Source: Flavobacterium sp. UBA6721 (GTDB lineage Bacteria; Bacteroidota; Bacteroidia; Flavobacteriales; Flavobacteriaceae). Taken from it: DNA of 64,000 nt. Positions 44,938 through 55,916 of this stretch are shown one piece after another. Where the stretch lies: contig DKIJ01000013.1 in the NCBI GenBank assembly GCA_002454195.1, positions 21,182-85,181 of the forward strand, written 5' to 3'. Numbering within the stretch: position 1 is the stretch's first letter; every line of letters starts with the position of its first letter. The translations under genes were made by a program, and so were the position numbers. Under the pieces are notes generated by a model, which did no database searches, was not told where the DNA came from, and was given only the letters and a program-made list of their open reading frames with translations.

Positions 44938-45663
44938 TTATTTAGTGCAAACTACTTGTTTTGTAAACCTCAGGTCAATCATTTTATATTTATACAAAGT
45001 ACTATCTAAAACTGCTTTTTGAAAAAACGCTTTATAGTTCTTAAATTTTGTTTCAAAATTGTTCAAACTACCAAAAACAATCTGATAATCGTAATTCCTG
45101 TTGAACATTTTCAAGCTAGAATCAGGCATAACTTGTATTCCAATGATGTTTTTTTTCAAAAATTCATCTTCATAAATCACACGAAACAATTGCGCTAATT
45201 TCTCTTTATTTACACTAGTAACATTCCCTGAAACTAATGGAACTCTAGCTGTAAAATTATCCGAAAGCGGCATCTTACTACCTTTATAATCAATATAAAA
45301 AGATTCTGATTCATCAACCACCCTGGCTACAGGAGTCTTTTGCTTTACCACTGCTTTTAGAACACCATCTATACTTACAAAAACATCTGATTCGTCAATC
45401 ATCGCATTTGAATCTAGTATTCGCTCCAACTTATTCAAATCTAATTTATCTTTTTCAATAGCTAAACGGTTGTTCATATTTTCTATTAACAATTTATCAA
45501 CCGTTTCAGCTTTAATAAAAGGATTGTTTTTTCCTATAAAAACAACATCTATTTTGGACAGTTTGCGTTTCTCATTTCGATTAATTGTAAACGAAAAAAG
45601 AAAAATAACCAAGCACAACATCATGATTAATCTGACGTTTGTCCAATTAAATATTTTTTTCAT
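44938..45663 (-). CDS. ftsQ: Cell division protein FtsQ
   Basis: A 241-aa bitopic protein: one N-terminal membrane helix (about 12-28), then a periplasmic POTRA domain (SKIDVVFIGKNNPFIKAETV) and a beta domain (RVVDESESFYIDYKGSKMPL, VPLVSGNV). It links early and late divisome proteins. It is diverged from proteobacterial FtsQ but occupies the FtsQ place. Its start overlaps the end of murC by 17 bp. Confidence 0.88.
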   Translation of the reverse strand: MKKIFNWTNVRLIMMLCLVIFLFSFTINRNEKRKLSKIDVVFIGKNNPFIKAETVDKLLIENMNNRLAIEKDKLDLNKLERILDSNAMIDESDVFVSIDGVLKAVVKQKTPVARVVDESESFYIDYKGSKMPLSDNFTARVPLVSGNVTSVNKEKLAQLFRVIYEDEFLKKNIIGIQVMPDSSLKMFNRNYDYQIVFGSLNNFETKFKNYKAFFQKAVLDSTLYKYKMIDLRFTKQVVCTK

Positions 45664-47002
45664 TTAAAGCATTTTTAATTTCTTGTACCATTTCTCCGAT
45701 ATCACCAGCTCCAATAGTCACCATGACTTCCGCATCGTTCTGAACCATCATCGAAATCAAATCTTCTTTTGAAACAATTGATTTATTTTCATTGTCAATT
45801 TTAGAAAACAACCACTCCGATGTAACTCCTTCCATAGGCAATTCTCTTGCAGGATAAATCTCCATCAAATACACTTCATCAAACTGCGAAAGACTTTTAG
45901 CAAAATCATCTACAAAATCTCTAGTTCTACTAAACAAATGCGGTTGAAAAACTGCTAAAACCTTCTTCCCAGGATACAACTCTCTTACCGCTTGATGCAC
46001 CGCATTAATCTCTGTAGGATGATGTGCATAATCATCAATATAAACTAGATTTTCAGATTTTATTTGATACGAAAAACGTCTTCTAATCCCTTTAAAAGAA
46101 GCTAAGGCTCTTGCAATGGCAACGGTTGGGGCACCGAAATTTACTGCCATGGCAAGAGCCATTAAAGCATTCATCAAATTGTGTCTTCCAGGCAATCCAA
46201 AACGGAAATCTTTTAAAATTCCGTTAGGTGTTTTTACATCAAAAACATAACTACCATCCACAATTCGTATATTAAAAGCATTATAAACAGCCTCTTCTTG
46301 ATTAACTCCTACTACTACGCCAGAAAGAGGTAATTCGGACGTAATGAATAATTTATTTTTATCTTCTACTTTATCAGCAAATTCCGTAAATGATTCTTTT
46401 ATCGCATCACTAGTTCCATAGATATCCAAGTGATCGGCATCCATTGATGTAACACAAGCAATATTAGGATGCAAATGCAAAAAGGAACGATCAAACTCAT
46501 CTGCTTCTACAACAGTTACCGTTTTTCCACTTCCTATTAAATTGGAATTATAATTTTCAACAATTCCGCCTATAAAAGCAGTAACATCAGCACCACTTTC
46601 ATGTAAAATATGTCCTAAAATACTAGAGGTTGTTGTTTTCCCGTGTGTTCCAGCTACAGCAAAACAGAAAGTATCTTTAGTAATAATACCTAAAACTTCA
46701 GCTCTCTTTTTTACCTGATAATTACGCTCTAAAAAATAATTCCATTGCGAATGATTTTTAGGAACAGCCGGCGTTATAATTACAAGGGTATTTTTGATAA
46801 AATAATCTTTCGGAATTAAATTGATTTCATCTTCAAAGTGAATATCAATTCCGCTATCAATTAACTCATTCGTTAAAATCGTTGGCGTTTTATCATAACC
46901 AGAAACATTTTTCCCAATATACTTAAAGTAACGCGCCAAAGCACTCATACCAATACCTCCGATACCGATAAAAAAGACATTTTGTATTTGGTTTAAGTTC
47001 AT
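45647..47002 (-). CDS. murC: UDP-N-acetylmuramate-L-alanine ligase
   Basis: A 451-aa cytoplasmic Mur ligase adding L-Ala to UDP-MurNAc. The N-terminal domain has FFIGIGGIGMSALARYF; the ATP loop is AGTHGKTTTSSILGHIL (about 115-131); later motifs are DADHLDIYG, GRHNLMNALMALAMAV and YAHHPTEINAV with HxxE. 22 bp after murG and overlapping ftsQ. Confidence 0.95.
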   Translation of the reverse strand: MNLNQIQNVFFIGIGGIGMSALARYFKYIGKNVSGYDKTPTILTNELIDSGIDIHFEDEINLIPKDYFIKNTLVIITPAVPKNHSQWNYFLERNYQVKKRAEVLGIITKDTFCFAVAGTHGKTTTSSILGHILHESGADVTAFIGGIVENYNSNLIGSGKTVTVVEADEFDRSFLHLHPNIACVTSMDADHLDIYGTSDAIKESFTEFADKVEDKNKLFITSELPLSGVVVGVNQEEAVYNAFNIRIVDGSYVFDVKTPNGILKDFRFGLPGRHNLMNALMALAMAVNFGAPTVAIARALASFKGIRRRFSYQIKSENLVYIDDYAHHPTEINAVHQAVRELYPGKKVLAVFQPHLFSRTRDFVDDFAKSLSQFDEVYLMEIYPARELPMEGVTSEWLFSKIDNENKSIVSKEDLISMMVQNDAEVMVTIGAGDIGEMVQEIKNALNEKNI

Positions 47003-47024
47003 AACTACTATATTTATTTTCTGA

Positions 47025-48119
47025 TTATTTCTTTCTAATTAATTTAACCACTTCGTCGGCAATTTGCTGGGTTGCTTCCGGCAAAGCCAATTCTTTTATA
47101 TTTTCACTTAGCTGATTTTGCTTTTCCTTATCTTTTAATAAAGCTTCAAAAACCAAACTAAACTCAGAATCCAATTGAGACTCTTTAAGCAAAATAGCTC
47201 CTTTTTTATCTACAATTGCTTTTGCATTTTTAGTTTGATGATCTTCGGCTACATTTGGCGAAGGAATAAAAATCACAGGCTTGCCCACAATACACAATTC
47301 CGATACCGAAGAAGCTCCTGCTCTAGAAATGATAATATCAGCAGCGGCATATACAAAATCCATTCTTTCAATAAAAGCCACTACCTGAACATTCTCTGAA
47401 TTGTATTTTTTATACTCTTCAAAATACAACTTCCCACATTGCCAAATAATCTGAACATTATGAGCCAAAATAGAACCTAGTTCTTTCTCTATCAGTTGAT
47501 TAATTCTTCTAGCACCTAAACTTCCTCCAAGCACTAAAAGTGTTTTCTTTTTAGCATCTAATTCAAAATAAGCTATCGCTTCCTCTCTTTTTTCATCAAT
47601 AGCAATCAAATCCTGGCGCACTGGATTACCAGTCAATATCATTTTTTCTTTTGGGAAAAATTGATCTAAATTTTCATAAGCCACACAAATTGCATTGGCT
47701 TTTTTACTCAATAACTTATTTGTGATTCCCGGGAAGGAATTTTGTTCTTGAATCAATGTTGGAATCCCGAGCATATTAGCCATTTGTAATAAAGGCCCAC
47801 TGGCAAACCCTCCCGTACCGATAACTACATCCGGTTTAAACTCTTTGATAATTTTTCTGGATTTCCATAAACTGTTAATCAACTTTACTGGAAACAACAT
47901 GTTTTGCAAAGTCAATTTTCTTTGTAATCCAGCAATCCACAAACCTTTAATAGCATAACCCGCTTGCGGTACTTTTTGCATTTCCATTTTATCTTCGGCA
48001 CCGACAAAAAGAAACTCTGCATCTGGAAATCTTGATTTTAATTCATTAGCAATTGCAACTGCAGGGTAAATATGCCCTCCTGTTCCTCCACCACTTAATA
48101 TGAATTTGTATTGTTTCAT
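47025..48119 (-). CDS. murG: UDP-GlcNAc:undecaprenyl-PP-MurNAc-pentapeptide transferase
   Basis: A 364-aa GT-B glycosyltransferase that converts lipid I to lipid II at the inner membrane. Glycine-rich loops [16 protein letters not shown] and [18 protein letters not shown], the second-domain loop [11 protein letters not shown] and the donor site [17 protein letters not shown] are visible. Start taken at ATG 48119; a TTG codon three codons upstream is less likely. Confidence 0.95.
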   Translation of the reverse strand: MKQYKFILSGGGTGGHIYPAVAIANELKSRFPDAEFLFVGAEDKMEMQKVPQAGYAIKGLWIAGLQRKLTLQNMLFPVKLINSLWKSRKIIKEFKPDVVIGTGGFASGPLLQMANMLGIPTLIQEQNSFPGITNKLLSKKANAICVAYENLDQFFPKEKMILTGNPVRQDLIAIDEKREEAIAYFELDAKKKTLLVLGGSLGARRINQLIEKELGSILAHNVQIIWQCGKLYFEEYKKYNSENVQVVAFIERMDFVYAAADIIISRAGASSVSELCIVGKPVIFIPSPNVAEDHQTKNAKAIVDKKGAILLKESQLDSEFSLVFEALLKDKEKQNQLSENIKELALPEATQQIADEVVKLIRKK

Positions 48120-48147
48120 TATTGTCAAAAGATATTAATTCAAAAAA

Positions 48148-49437
48148 TTATTTATTCAAAACTGCGTTCATCGGATTAGAAACTTTATCCTCAATTGAAT
48201 AGCTCTCGTTTCTATTTTCTTCAGCAGCTAATTCTGCATCTATTAATCGTTGAAGTGCTTCTTCTCGTTTAGCCGCTTCTTTTTGTTCTTGTTCAATTTC
48301 TTCTTCTTTTTTGGTAACACCAATAATTATCCCTAGCGCAATACAAGTCATCCAAATAGATGTCCCTCCACTACTAATTAAAGGCAAGGTTTGTCCAGTA
48401 ACGGGTAATAATTCAACGGCAACAGCCATATTAATCATCGCCTGAAAAATCATGGGAAATCCCAATCCTATTACCACCAACTTCCCAAACAATGTATTTG
48501 CCTTATGGGAGGCTACCACAAAACGGAAAAGCAACAACAAATACAAACCTAGAACTCCTAATCCTCCAATTAAGCCGTATTCTTCTACAATAATGGCGTA
48601 AATAAAATCGGAAGAAGATTGAGGCAAAAAGTTTTTCTGAACACTCTTTCCTGGACCTAAACCATATATTTTTCCCGAAGCAATCGCAATTTTAGCTTTC
48701 TCAATTTGGTAATCATCCTCATCTGGTTTATCGGTGCTAAAATTTTCAATTCGGCTTTCCCAAGTACTCACCCTACTAAAGAACTTTGCATCCGGGAATG
48801 CTTTAGCAATCAACACAAAAAACACTAAAAACAAAACCCCAGAACCTACAATAATCCCAATGAATCTCATTGGATATTTCCCAATGAAAACCAACATTAA
48901 TATCATTGAAAAAATAAGTGCAGTAGTAGAAAAATTGGATGGCAAAATAAACATCAAAGTTATAAATACCGGTAACCACAACTGTCTTAATGATTCTATG
49001 AAATCAATAGGTTCAGTTCGAGTTTTTGACAAATAGCGCGCTACAAATACATAAAGCACCAAAGCTGCAAAAGCAGAAGGCTGAAACGAAATCCCAACAA
49101 ACGGAATTTGGAGCCATCTACTAGCATTTGCACCACCAATCATCGTTCCCTTAATCATTGTGATTGCTAGAATAATCCAAACAATTGGCAACATCCATTT
49201 GGATATCGAACGGAAATAATGATAAGGAACTTTGTGTACATAATAAATGATAAAAAATCCGCAGGCTACGTGTGCCAAATGTTTTACCAAATAACCCAAG
49301 GTATTTCCAGTTCCATGACCTAGATAGGCCAAATTACTACTCGCACTAAAAACAGGCATAAAGGAAAACAAAGCCAATAAGGCCACGAATGACCAAATAC
49401 CTTTATCCCCTTTTAATCTGTTAATTAGTTTTTTCAT
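48148..49437 (-). CDS. ftsW: SEDS peptidoglycan polymerase FtsW
   Basis: A 429-aa polytopic SEDS protein, the septal glycan polymerase working with FtsI. About ten membrane helices; conserved segments include NASRWLQIPFVGISFQPSAF, the cytoplasmic loop QKNFLPQSSSDFIYAIIVEE and LPVTGQTLPLISSGGTS. It ends with an extended cytoplasmic, Glu-rich tail (EEEIEQEQKEAAKREE) of ~55 residues. Between murD and murG. Confidence 0.94.
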   Translation of the reverse strand: MKKLINRLKGDKGIWSFVALLALFSFMPVFSASSNLAYLGHGTGNTLGYLVKHLAHVACGFFIIYYVHKVPYHYFRSISKWMLPIVWIILAITMIKGTMIGGANASRWLQIPFVGISFQPSAFAALVLYVFVARYLSKTRTEPIDFIESLRQLWLPVFITLMFILPSNFSTTALIFSMILMLVFIGKYPMRFIGIIVGSGVLFLVFFVLIAKAFPDAKFFSRVSTWESRIENFSTDKPDEDDYQIEKAKIAIASGKIYGLGPGKSVQKNFLPQSSSDFIYAIIVEEYGLIGGLGVLGLYLLLLFRFVVASHKANTLFGKLVVIGLGFPMIFQAMINMAVAVELLPVTGQTLPLISSGGTSIWMTCIALGIIIGVTKKEEEIEQEQKEAAKREEALQRLIDAELAAEENRNESYSIEDKVSNPMNAVLNK

Positions 49438-49448
49438 TTTTTTATTAA

Positions 49449-49535
49449 GTTATGGGTTGTGAGTTATGGGTTATGAGTTTGTATGTTTTCCTTCAAACAT
49501 TTCTAACTTCTGACACCTAACTTCTAACTTCTATT
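49449..49535. repeat. Two heptamer-repeat blocks in ftsW-murD spacer
   Basis: 49449-49483 is GTTATGG, GTTGTGA, GTTATGG, GTTATGA, GTTTGTA; 49501-49535 is TTCTAAC, TTCTGAC, ACCTAAC, TTCTAAC, TTCTATT. Both keep an exact 7-bp period. They fill the only sizeable spacer inside the dcw operon. Confidence 0.7.
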
Positions 49536-50866
49536 TACAAATTATGTACTGCATCTTTAAATTGACGCCCTCTATCTTCGTAGTTTTCAAATAAATCAAA
49601 ACTCGCACAAGCAGGAGACAATAAAACCGTATCGCCTTTTTCAGAAATACGTTGCGCCATTTTAACAGCATCATTCATTGTGTTTACTTCCACCATGATG
49701 TCCACTACGTTTCCAAAAGCATCAATAATTTTGCGATTATCTACTCCTAAACAAATAATTGCTTTCACTTTCTCGCGAACCAAAGCCATTAATTCATTAT
49801 AATCATTCCCTTTATCTACACCTCCAACAATCCAAACTGTCGGTGTAGTCATACTATCCAATGCAAAAAAAGCAGCATTTACATTAGTCGCTTTCGAATC
49901 ATTAATGTATTGCACATTTTGAATTTTCAACACTTTTTCAAGACGGTGTTCAACACCTTGGAAATTAGATAAACTTTCGCGAATGGTAGCTTTTCTAATT
50001 TGCATCAATTTTGCTACAGAAGTGGCTGCCATTGCATTTTTAAGATTGTGTTTTCCTTCTAAGGCAATTGATTCGGTTTCCATTTTGAACTCTTCTTGAT
50101 TAATGATTGATTCCATTGTATTATCTTTTATAAAGGCACCTTCTTCAAATGTTTGTGTCAATGAAAAAGGTATTAATTTTGCTTTTGTTTTATTCTTTTT
50201 TAACCATTCTGAAATCGCTTCATCATCTGCATCATAAATGAGATAATCCTCTTCCGTTTGGTTCATTGTGATTCTAAATTTCGATTCAATATAATTCTCA
50301 TATTTATAATCGTATCGATCTAAATGATCCGGACTTATATTGGTAATAATAGCAATATGAGGATTGTAATTGACGATTCCATCCAATTGAAAACTACTTA
50401 ATTCCAACACATAGCTATCGTACTTATCTTCGGCCACCTGCTCTGCAAAACTCTTCCCAATATTCCCAGCTAAACCTACATTCAAACCTGCCGATTTTAA
50501 CAAATGGTAGGTAAGCATTGTTGTGGTTGTTTTTCCATTACTTCCTGTAATTCCTATCGTGATGGCCTTAGTAAAAGGAGCTGCAAATTCAATTTCTGAA
50601 ATCACTGGAATCCCTTTTTCGACTAGTTTCTTAACAATGGGGGCTTTATCAGGAATCCCTGGACTTTTCATCACCACATTGGCATTTAAGATCAAAGATT
50701 CCGTATGTTTTTCATCCTCCCATTCAATACCGTTTTGTATAAGAACTTCTTTGTAACTGTCTTTGATTTTTCCATAATCGGAAACAAAAACTTCATATCC
50801 TTTTTGTTTCCCGAGAATAGCAGTACCTACTCCGCTTTCACCACCGCCTAAAACAACTAATCTCAT
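49535..50866 (-). CDS. murD: UDP-MurNAc-L-Ala-D-Glu ligase
   Basis: A 443-aa Mur ligase adding D-Glu. N-terminal LVVLGGGESGVGTAIL, substrate part VMKSPGIPDKAP, ATP loop GITGSNGKTTTTMLTYHLL (about 110-128), NISPDHLDRYD, EHRLEKV and YINDSKATNVNAAF, and the C-terminal LLSPACASFDLFENYEDRG. It follows mraY by 1 bp. Confidence 0.96.
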   Translation of the reverse strand: MRLVVLGGGESGVGTAILGKQKGYEVFVSDYGKIKDSYKEVLIQNGIEWEDEKHTESLILNANVVMKSPGIPDKAPIVKKLVEKGIPVISEIEFAAPFTKAITIGITGSNGKTTTTMLTYHLLKSAGLNVGLAGNIGKSFAEQVAEDKYDSYVLELSSFQLDGIVNYNPHIAIITNISPDHLDRYDYKYENYIESKFRITMNQTEEDYLIYDADDEAISEWLKKNKTKAKLIPFSLTQTFEEGAFIKDNTMESIINQEEFKMETESIALEGKHNLKNAMAATSVAKLMQIRKATIRESLSNFQGVEHRLEKVLKIQNVQYINDSKATNVNAAFFALDSMTTPTVWIVGGVDKGNDYNELMALVREKVKAIICLGVDNRKIIDAFGNVVDIMVEVNTMNDAVKMAQRISEKGDTVLLSPACASFDLFENYEDRGRQFKDAVHNL

Positions 50867-50867
50867 C

Positions 50868-52100
50868 TTATCTTAATTTTAAGGTAACTATTGAAAGTAT
50901 GGCTAATAAGATGGCTACAATCCAAAATCGAGTAACAATTTTACTTTCATGATAGCCTTTCTTTTGATAATGATGATGTAAAGGCGACATCAGGAAAATT
51001 CGCTTTCCTTCTCCTGTGCGTTTCTTGGTATATTTAAAATAACTTACTTGCAAAACCACGGATAAATTTTCCACCAAGAAAATTCCACATAATAGCGGAA
51101 TCAACAATTCTTTACGAACAGCAATAGCCAAAACTGCGATGATACCTCCAATAGTCAAACTACCCGTATCTCCCATAAAAACCGAAGCTGGATAGGAGTT
51201 ATACCATAAAAATCCAATAAGAGCTCCTGCAAATGCCGCTATAAACACCGTCATTTCACCTGAGTTAGGGATATACATAATATTTAAATAATTAGAGAAA
51301 ATGATATTCCCCGAAACGAATGTAAATATGGCTAATGCCAAGACCGATATAGCGGAAGTTCCCGCTGCGAGTCCATCAATACCATCAGTTAAATTGGCAC
51401 CATTAGAAACAGCAGTAATAATAAAAATCACAACTGGAATAAAAATTAGCCACGCCCATTTTTCATAACCATCACCAGTCCATGCTAATAATTCAGCGTA
51501 ATCAAATTCGTTATTCTTAAAAAATGGAATTGTAGTAGCGGTCGATTTTTCATAAACCGGAGCTGGAGCAACTAGTTCCGTTTGACTAATTACTTTAAAA
51601 ACATCCGTTTTACCCGTATCAGTTCGAACAGTAACATGAGGATTGAAATATAATACGCTACCAACAATTAATCCTAATCCAACTTGACCAACCACTTTAA
51701 AAATTCCTTTTAAACCTTGTTTGTCTTTTTTGAAAATTTTAATATAATCATCAATAAAACCAATTGTTCCCATCCATAAAGTGGTCACAATAAGCAACAC
51801 AATGTAAATATTATGCAATTTGGCAAACAACAAAACTGGAATTAAGGTTGCAAAAATGATAATTAGTCCTCCCATTGTAGGTGTACCCGCTTTTTCATTT
51901 TGTCCTTCCAAACCAAGTTCTCGAATAGTTTCACCTACTTGTTGTCTTTGCAAAAATTTAATTACTCTTTTACCGTAAATTGTCGACAACAACAACGATA
52001 GAATAAAAGCTAATGACGATCTAAAAGTAATGTACTGGAAAACTCCTGTTCCAGAAAGATTTAATACTTTATTGAAATAATCGAATAAATAATACAGCAT
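50868..52100 (-). CDS. mraY: Phospho-MurNAc-pentapeptide transferase MraY
   Basis: A 410-aa polytopic enzyme making lipid I. Conserved cytoplasmic motifs: [27 protein letters not shown] (Asp pair), [24 protein letters not shown] and [14 protein letters not shown]. It is about 50 residues longer than E. coli MraY owing to a loop insert near 165-215 ([10 protein letters not shown] to WTGDGYEKW), which as far as I recall is usual in Bacteroidetes. Confidence 0.96.
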   Translation of the reverse strand: MLYYLFDYFNKVLNLSGTGVFQYITFRSSLAFILSLLLSTIYGKRVIKFLQRQQVGETIRELGLEGQNEKAGTPTMGGLIIIFATLIPVLLFAKLHNIYIVLLIVTTLWMGTIGFIDDYIKIFKKDKQGLKGIFKVVGQVGLGLIVGSVLYFNPHVTVRTDTGKTDVFKVISQTELVAPAPVYEKSTATTIPFFKNNEFDYAELLAWTGDGYEKWAWLIFIPVVIFIITAVSNGANLTDGIDGLAAGTSAISVLALAIFTFVSGNIIFSNYLNIMYIPNSGEMTVFIAAFAGALIGFLWYNSYPASVFMGDTGSLTIGGIIAVLAIAVRKELLIPLLCGIFLVENLSVVLQVSYFKYTKKRTGEGKRIFLMSPLHHHYQKKGYHESKIVTRFWIVAILLAILSIVTLKLR

Positions 52101-52107
52101 AATTTTA

Positions 52108-53571
52108 CTATTTATGTAGTTGTTCTAAAATTTCTTTTACAATTTTCATATCATCAAAATCAGTGCGAACACCTTTGATTTCTTGATAGGTTTCATGTCC
52201 TTTTCCTGCAATCAAAATGATATCTTTTGGCTGAGCCAATTGACATGCAATTTTGATCGCTTGTTTTCTATCGGTAACCGCAAAAACTTTTTTATGATTT
52301 TGTGGAGGCACTCCTTTTTCCATTTCTGCAATAATATCATCCGGATCTTCATCACGAGGATTATCAGATGTCAATATGGCTTTGTTGCTCAACTCAGAAG
52401 CAATTCCAGCCATAATAGGTCTTTTTGCCTTGTCTCTATTTCCCCCACAACCTACAATGGTAATCAATTGTTCATTTTTTGTACGAACTTCATTGATGGT
52501 CTTCAACACATTTTCTAAGGCATCGGGCGTATGTGCATAATCTACAATTGCAGTGATATTCGTATCTGAAACGATATATTGGAATCTTCCTGAAACGCTT
52601 TCTAACTCTGATAATAATCGAAGGGTTTCTAAATTATCCAAACCTAATTCGATAGCAGTCGCATAAATTGCTAAAAGATTATATGCATTAAAAACACCAA
52701 TTAACTTCACCCAAACTTCATTGCCCTCTATTTTCAATAATAAACCTGACAATAAGTTTTCTAAGATTTGTGCTTTATAATCGGCATACGATTTCAAAGC
52801 ATAAGTTCTTTTTTTAGCAACACTGTTTTGCAACATCACTGCTCCATTCTTATCATCGATATTCGAAATAGCAAAAGCAGTTTTAGGTAAATTATCAAAA
52901 AATGATTTTTTCACATCTCTATACTCTGCAAATGTGGGATGATAATCTAAATGGTCGTGGGACAAATTAGTAAAAACACCTCCAGCGAAATGCAATGCTT
53001 CTGTTCTTTTTTGATGAATTCCATGCGAACTCACTTCCATAAAACAATATTCGACTCCTGATTGAATCATCTCATTCAAGTAGTAATTTATCGTAATGGA
53101 ATCAGGTGTAGTATGAGTAGCTTTAAACTCTACATCATCAACTAAAATTTTAACTGTTGAAAGTAACCCAACTTTGAAACCTGCTTTTTTAAACAACTGA
53201 TATAACAAAGAAGCAATGGTAGTTTTTCCGTTAGTACCAGTAATCCCTACTAACTTTAATTTTTCTGATGGATCTCCAAAATAATTTGCAGCTAAAAAAG
53301 CCATTGCTTTATTGGTATCATCCACTTTTACATAGGTCACATCGCTAACAAACTGCTCTGGAAAGCTATCACATACAATAGCTTTAGCTCCTAAATCGAT
53401 TGCTTTTTGAATATAATCATGACCATCCGAAACGGTTCCGCGAATAGCAACAAATACATCACCAGCTTGAATTTTTCTGGAATCAAAATCCAATTTACCG
53501 ATAGCAATATCTGTCGAACCATGTATAGCTTCAATTGCAACTCTATATAATATGTCTTTTAAAATAATCAC
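52108..53571 (-). CDS. murE: UDP-MurNAc-tripeptide synthetase (meso-DAP-adding)
   Basis: A 487-aa Mur ligase. Features: [15 protein letters not shown] near the N-terminus, ATP loop [18 protein letters not shown], the carbamylated Lys region and [14 protein letters not shown]. The motif DNPR ([12 protein letters not shown]) marks meso-diaminopimelate as the added residue. The start overlaps the ftsI stop by 4 bp (ATGA). Confidence 0.96.
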   Translation of the reverse strand: MIILKDILYRVAIEAIHGSTDIAIGKLDFDSRKIQAGDVFVAIRGTVSDGHDYIQKAIDLGAKAIVCDSFPEQFVSDVTYVKVDDTNKAMAFLAANYFGDPSEKLKLVGITGTNGKTTIASLLYQLFKKAGFKVGLLSTVKILVDDVEFKATHTTPDSITINYYLNEMIQSGVEYCFMEVSSHGIHQKRTEALHFAGGVFTNLSHDHLDYHPTFAEYRDVKKSFFDNLPKTAFAISNIDDKNGAVMLQNSVAKKRTYALKSYADYKAQILENLLSGLLLKIEGNEVWVKLIGVFNAYNLLAIYATAIELGLDNLETLRLLSELESVSGRFQYIVSDTNITAIVDYAHTPDALENVLKTINEVRTKNEQLITIVGCGGNRDKAKRPIMAGIASELSNKAILTSDNPRDEDPDDIIAEMEKGVPPQNHKKVFAVTDRKQAIKIACQLAQPKDIILIAGKGHETYQEIKGVRTDFDDMKIVKEILEQLHK

Positions 53572-55571
53572 GATAATTCTAAGGTTATAGTTGTGTTTTT
53601 AGTAATATTTTGCCCTGCTTTTAGAGATTGATTTTTCACTTTTCCAATCCCCTTTGTCCTCACTCTTAATCCTAAATTTTCTAATAAAGCAATAGCATCC
53701 ATGCCAGGCATCCCTTTAACATTTGGAATCAATTGATTTGTTTTTTGAAGCTTTGCATAATAGGCATTATAATTTTTCTCCTGTTTTGCAATCTTTCCAT
53801 CTAATTTCTTAATCTCATTAGTCGAAGGAACTTCGGTAAAAATCTTTTGTGCAATACGCTTAAAAACGGGCCCTGCCACATCAGCACCATAATAATTATT
53901 ATTGGCAGTATTAGGTTTATGAACCACTACAATACAAGAATATTTAGGTGCATCTGCTGGAAAATATCCAACGAATGAAGAAGCATAATACAATCCTGAG
54001 CCATCTCTTTTTCCATAATTTACCTGAGCTGTTCCGGTTTTTCCAGCCATAGGAAAATCTTTAGAATACAACTTAGAACCTGTTCCTTTTTTAACCACAT
54101 TTTTCAACACTGCTTTTAGTTTAGCCAAAGTAGCATCTGAACATATTTTTGGATTGATAACAACTGGTTCCATTTTTTTTATGGTTCTGTTCCATTCTTT
54201 AATTTCAGATACAAATTGCGGTCTTACCATTACACCATCATTAGCCACTGCATTATAATACGCTAATGTTTGCATTGGCGTAACCGAAACACCATAACCA
54301 AAAGCCATCCAAGGCAAGGAAATATTAGACCAATTCTTATCAGAAGGTTGCGGAATAAAAGGACGTCCTTCCCCCTTAAAATCCATATTCAAACGTTTGT
54401 TCAATCCATAAGAATTAACACGATTAACAAATTTGGAAGGATTGCTTTTATAATTATTGTAAACAGCCTGAACTAAAACAGTATTAGAAGAAAGCTCAAA
54501 ACCTCTTGCCAAAGAAATCTTCCCAAAACCGCCTTCATGCGAATCTCTAACTGATTTACCAGAATATTTTATTACACCACCATAAGTATCATACACCGTA
54601 CTAGTATCAGCAACTTTATCCTCTAATATGGTCATTAAATCCACTAATTTAAAAGTAGAACCTGGTTCATGAGATTCGGCTACAGCATAATTAGTTGTTT
54701 CATAATATGTTCCGTCATTAGCACGACCTAAATTAGAAATAGCTTTTACCTGACCAGTGTGCGTTTCCATTACCACTACACAACCATGGTCGGCTTCATA
54801 ATCTTCTAATTGTTTCAACAAAGCATGATGCGCTATATCCTGAATATAAACATCAATGGTAGAAATCACATCATATCCATCTAAAGGATCTACTTCGTTC
54901 ATATCACGAATAGGTTTCCATTGTCCTTTCGCAATTTTTTGTTTTAAAATTCTACCGTCTTTACCATTTAGATATTCTCTGTAAGCCCATTCGATTCCTT
55001 TACCATCAGTATGACCAGCATCGTATTTTCTTTCGTAACCAATAGTTCTTTCGGCAATTTTACCTATTGGGTGTTCTCTAACTGTTTTTTGATCAATTAT
55101 AATCCCACCTTTATAAGGTCCTAATTCAAATAAAGGAAAACCTTTAATCTTCACATATTCGGTGTAACTCAAATCTCTGGCAACTAAAAAATAGCGATTG
55201 TTGTTAGCTCTCGCTTTTCGCAATTCATTTTGATAATAAAAAGAAGATTTATTTAAAACAGTAGCCAAAGAATCAGATAAGTCGTTGACATATTTTTCAA
55301 AATTTTCTTTTGTAGGCGCCAAAGCATCAAAACGAATGGTGTATTTAGGAATTGAAGTAGCCAATAAACTTCCATCAGCCGAGTAAATATTTCCTTTATT
55401 AGCTGGTATAACAAAGTTCTTAACTGTTCTTTCTTTGGCTAATTCACGATAATAATCTCCCTCAACCCACTGAATATTAGTAAGCTTAACAGCCACTGCT
55501 AATGCTATTAAAAAAATAGCAAAAGCAACCAGATAGATTCGGTACGATATGTATTTATCATCTACTGCCAT
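53568..55571 (-). CDS. ftsI: Septal transpeptidase FtsI (PBP3) with PASTA domain
   Basis: A 667-aa class B penicillin-binding protein. N-terminal membrane helix (about 10-28), dimerisation domain, transpeptidase with the catalytic Ser in SHEPGSTFKLVDLM (SxxK), SSNT (SxN) and AGKTGTAQV (KTG). The end has one PASTA domain (LIPNVKGMPGMDAIALLENL). It cross-links septal peptidoglycan with FtsW. Overlaps murE by 4 bp and the FtsL gene by 10 bp. Confidence 0.95.
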   Translation of the reverse strand: MAVDDKYISYRIYLVAFAIFLIALAVAVKLTNIQWVEGDYYRELAKERTVKNFVIPANKGNIYSADGSLLATSIPKYTIRFDALAPTKENFEKYVNDLSDSLATVLNKSSFYYQNELRKARANNNRYFLVARDLSYTEYVKIKGFPLFELGPYKGGIIIDQKTVREHPIGKIAERTIGYERKYDAGHTDGKGIEWAYREYLNGKDGRILKQKIAKGQWKPIRDMNEVDPLDGYDVISTIDVYIQDIAHHALLKQLEDYEADHGCVVVMETHTGQVKAISNLGRANDGTYYETTNYAVAESHEPGSTFKLVDLMTILEDKVADTSTVYDTYGGVIKYSGKSVRDSHEGGFGKISLARGFELSSNTVLVQAVYNNYKSNPSKFVNRVNSYGLNKRLNMDFKGEGRPFIPQPSDKNWSNISLPWMAFGYGVSVTPMQTLAYYNAVANDGVMVRPQFVSEIKEWNRTIKKMEPVVINPKICSDATLAKLKAVLKNVVKKGTGSKLYSKDFPMAGKTGTAQVNYGKRDGSGLYYASSFVGYFPADAPKYSCIVVVHKPNTANNNYYGADVAGPVFKRIAQKIFTEVPSTNEIKKLDGKIAKQEKNYNAYYAKLQKTNQLIPNVKGMPGMDAIALLENLGLRVRTKGIGKVKNQSLKAGQNITKNTTITLELS

Positions 55572-55903
55572 AACTTTTGAAGAAAAGTTTTTTCAACTTC
55601 TTTTTTTACTTTAATTTTTACAGGTGGTACTATGGAAGGAAAAATTTGTCTTTCCTCCATTTTTTGAGAAACTGTTGATTCCATTCGAAGTTTCATCAAT
55701 TCCGAACGCTTATCAACAAATTCCGAACGCAGTTCTTTAACTTCAGCACTCAATTCGGCGATCTTAAAAACCTTTTGTTCGTATCGTTGCGTATTAGCAA
55801 TCATAATGATAGCCAACACAATAAGAAAAACTATAAAACGCCAATTTTTAATCGCATCATCATCGATTAAAAATCTTGCTTTTAATAGATTATAAATACT
55901 CAT
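55562..55903 (-). CDS. ftsL: FtsL-like divisome protein
   Basis: A 113-aa bitopic protein: a short cytoplasmic part, one membrane helix (WRFIVFLIVLAIIMIANTQ, about 21-39) and a periplasmic coiled coil (IAELSAEVKELRSEFVDKRSEL). This is the FtsL plan, and the gene sits in the FtsL place between rsmH and ftsI. The sequence is poorly conserved, so the call rests mostly on topology and position. Confidence 0.85.
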   Translation of the reverse strand: MSIYNLLKARFLIDDDAIKNWRFIVFLIVLAIIMIANTQRYEQKVFKIAELSAEVKELRSEFVDKRSELMKLRMESTVSQKMEERQIFPSIVPPVKIKVKKEVEKTFLQKLWQ

Positions 55904-55916
55904 TCCTATATTGCTA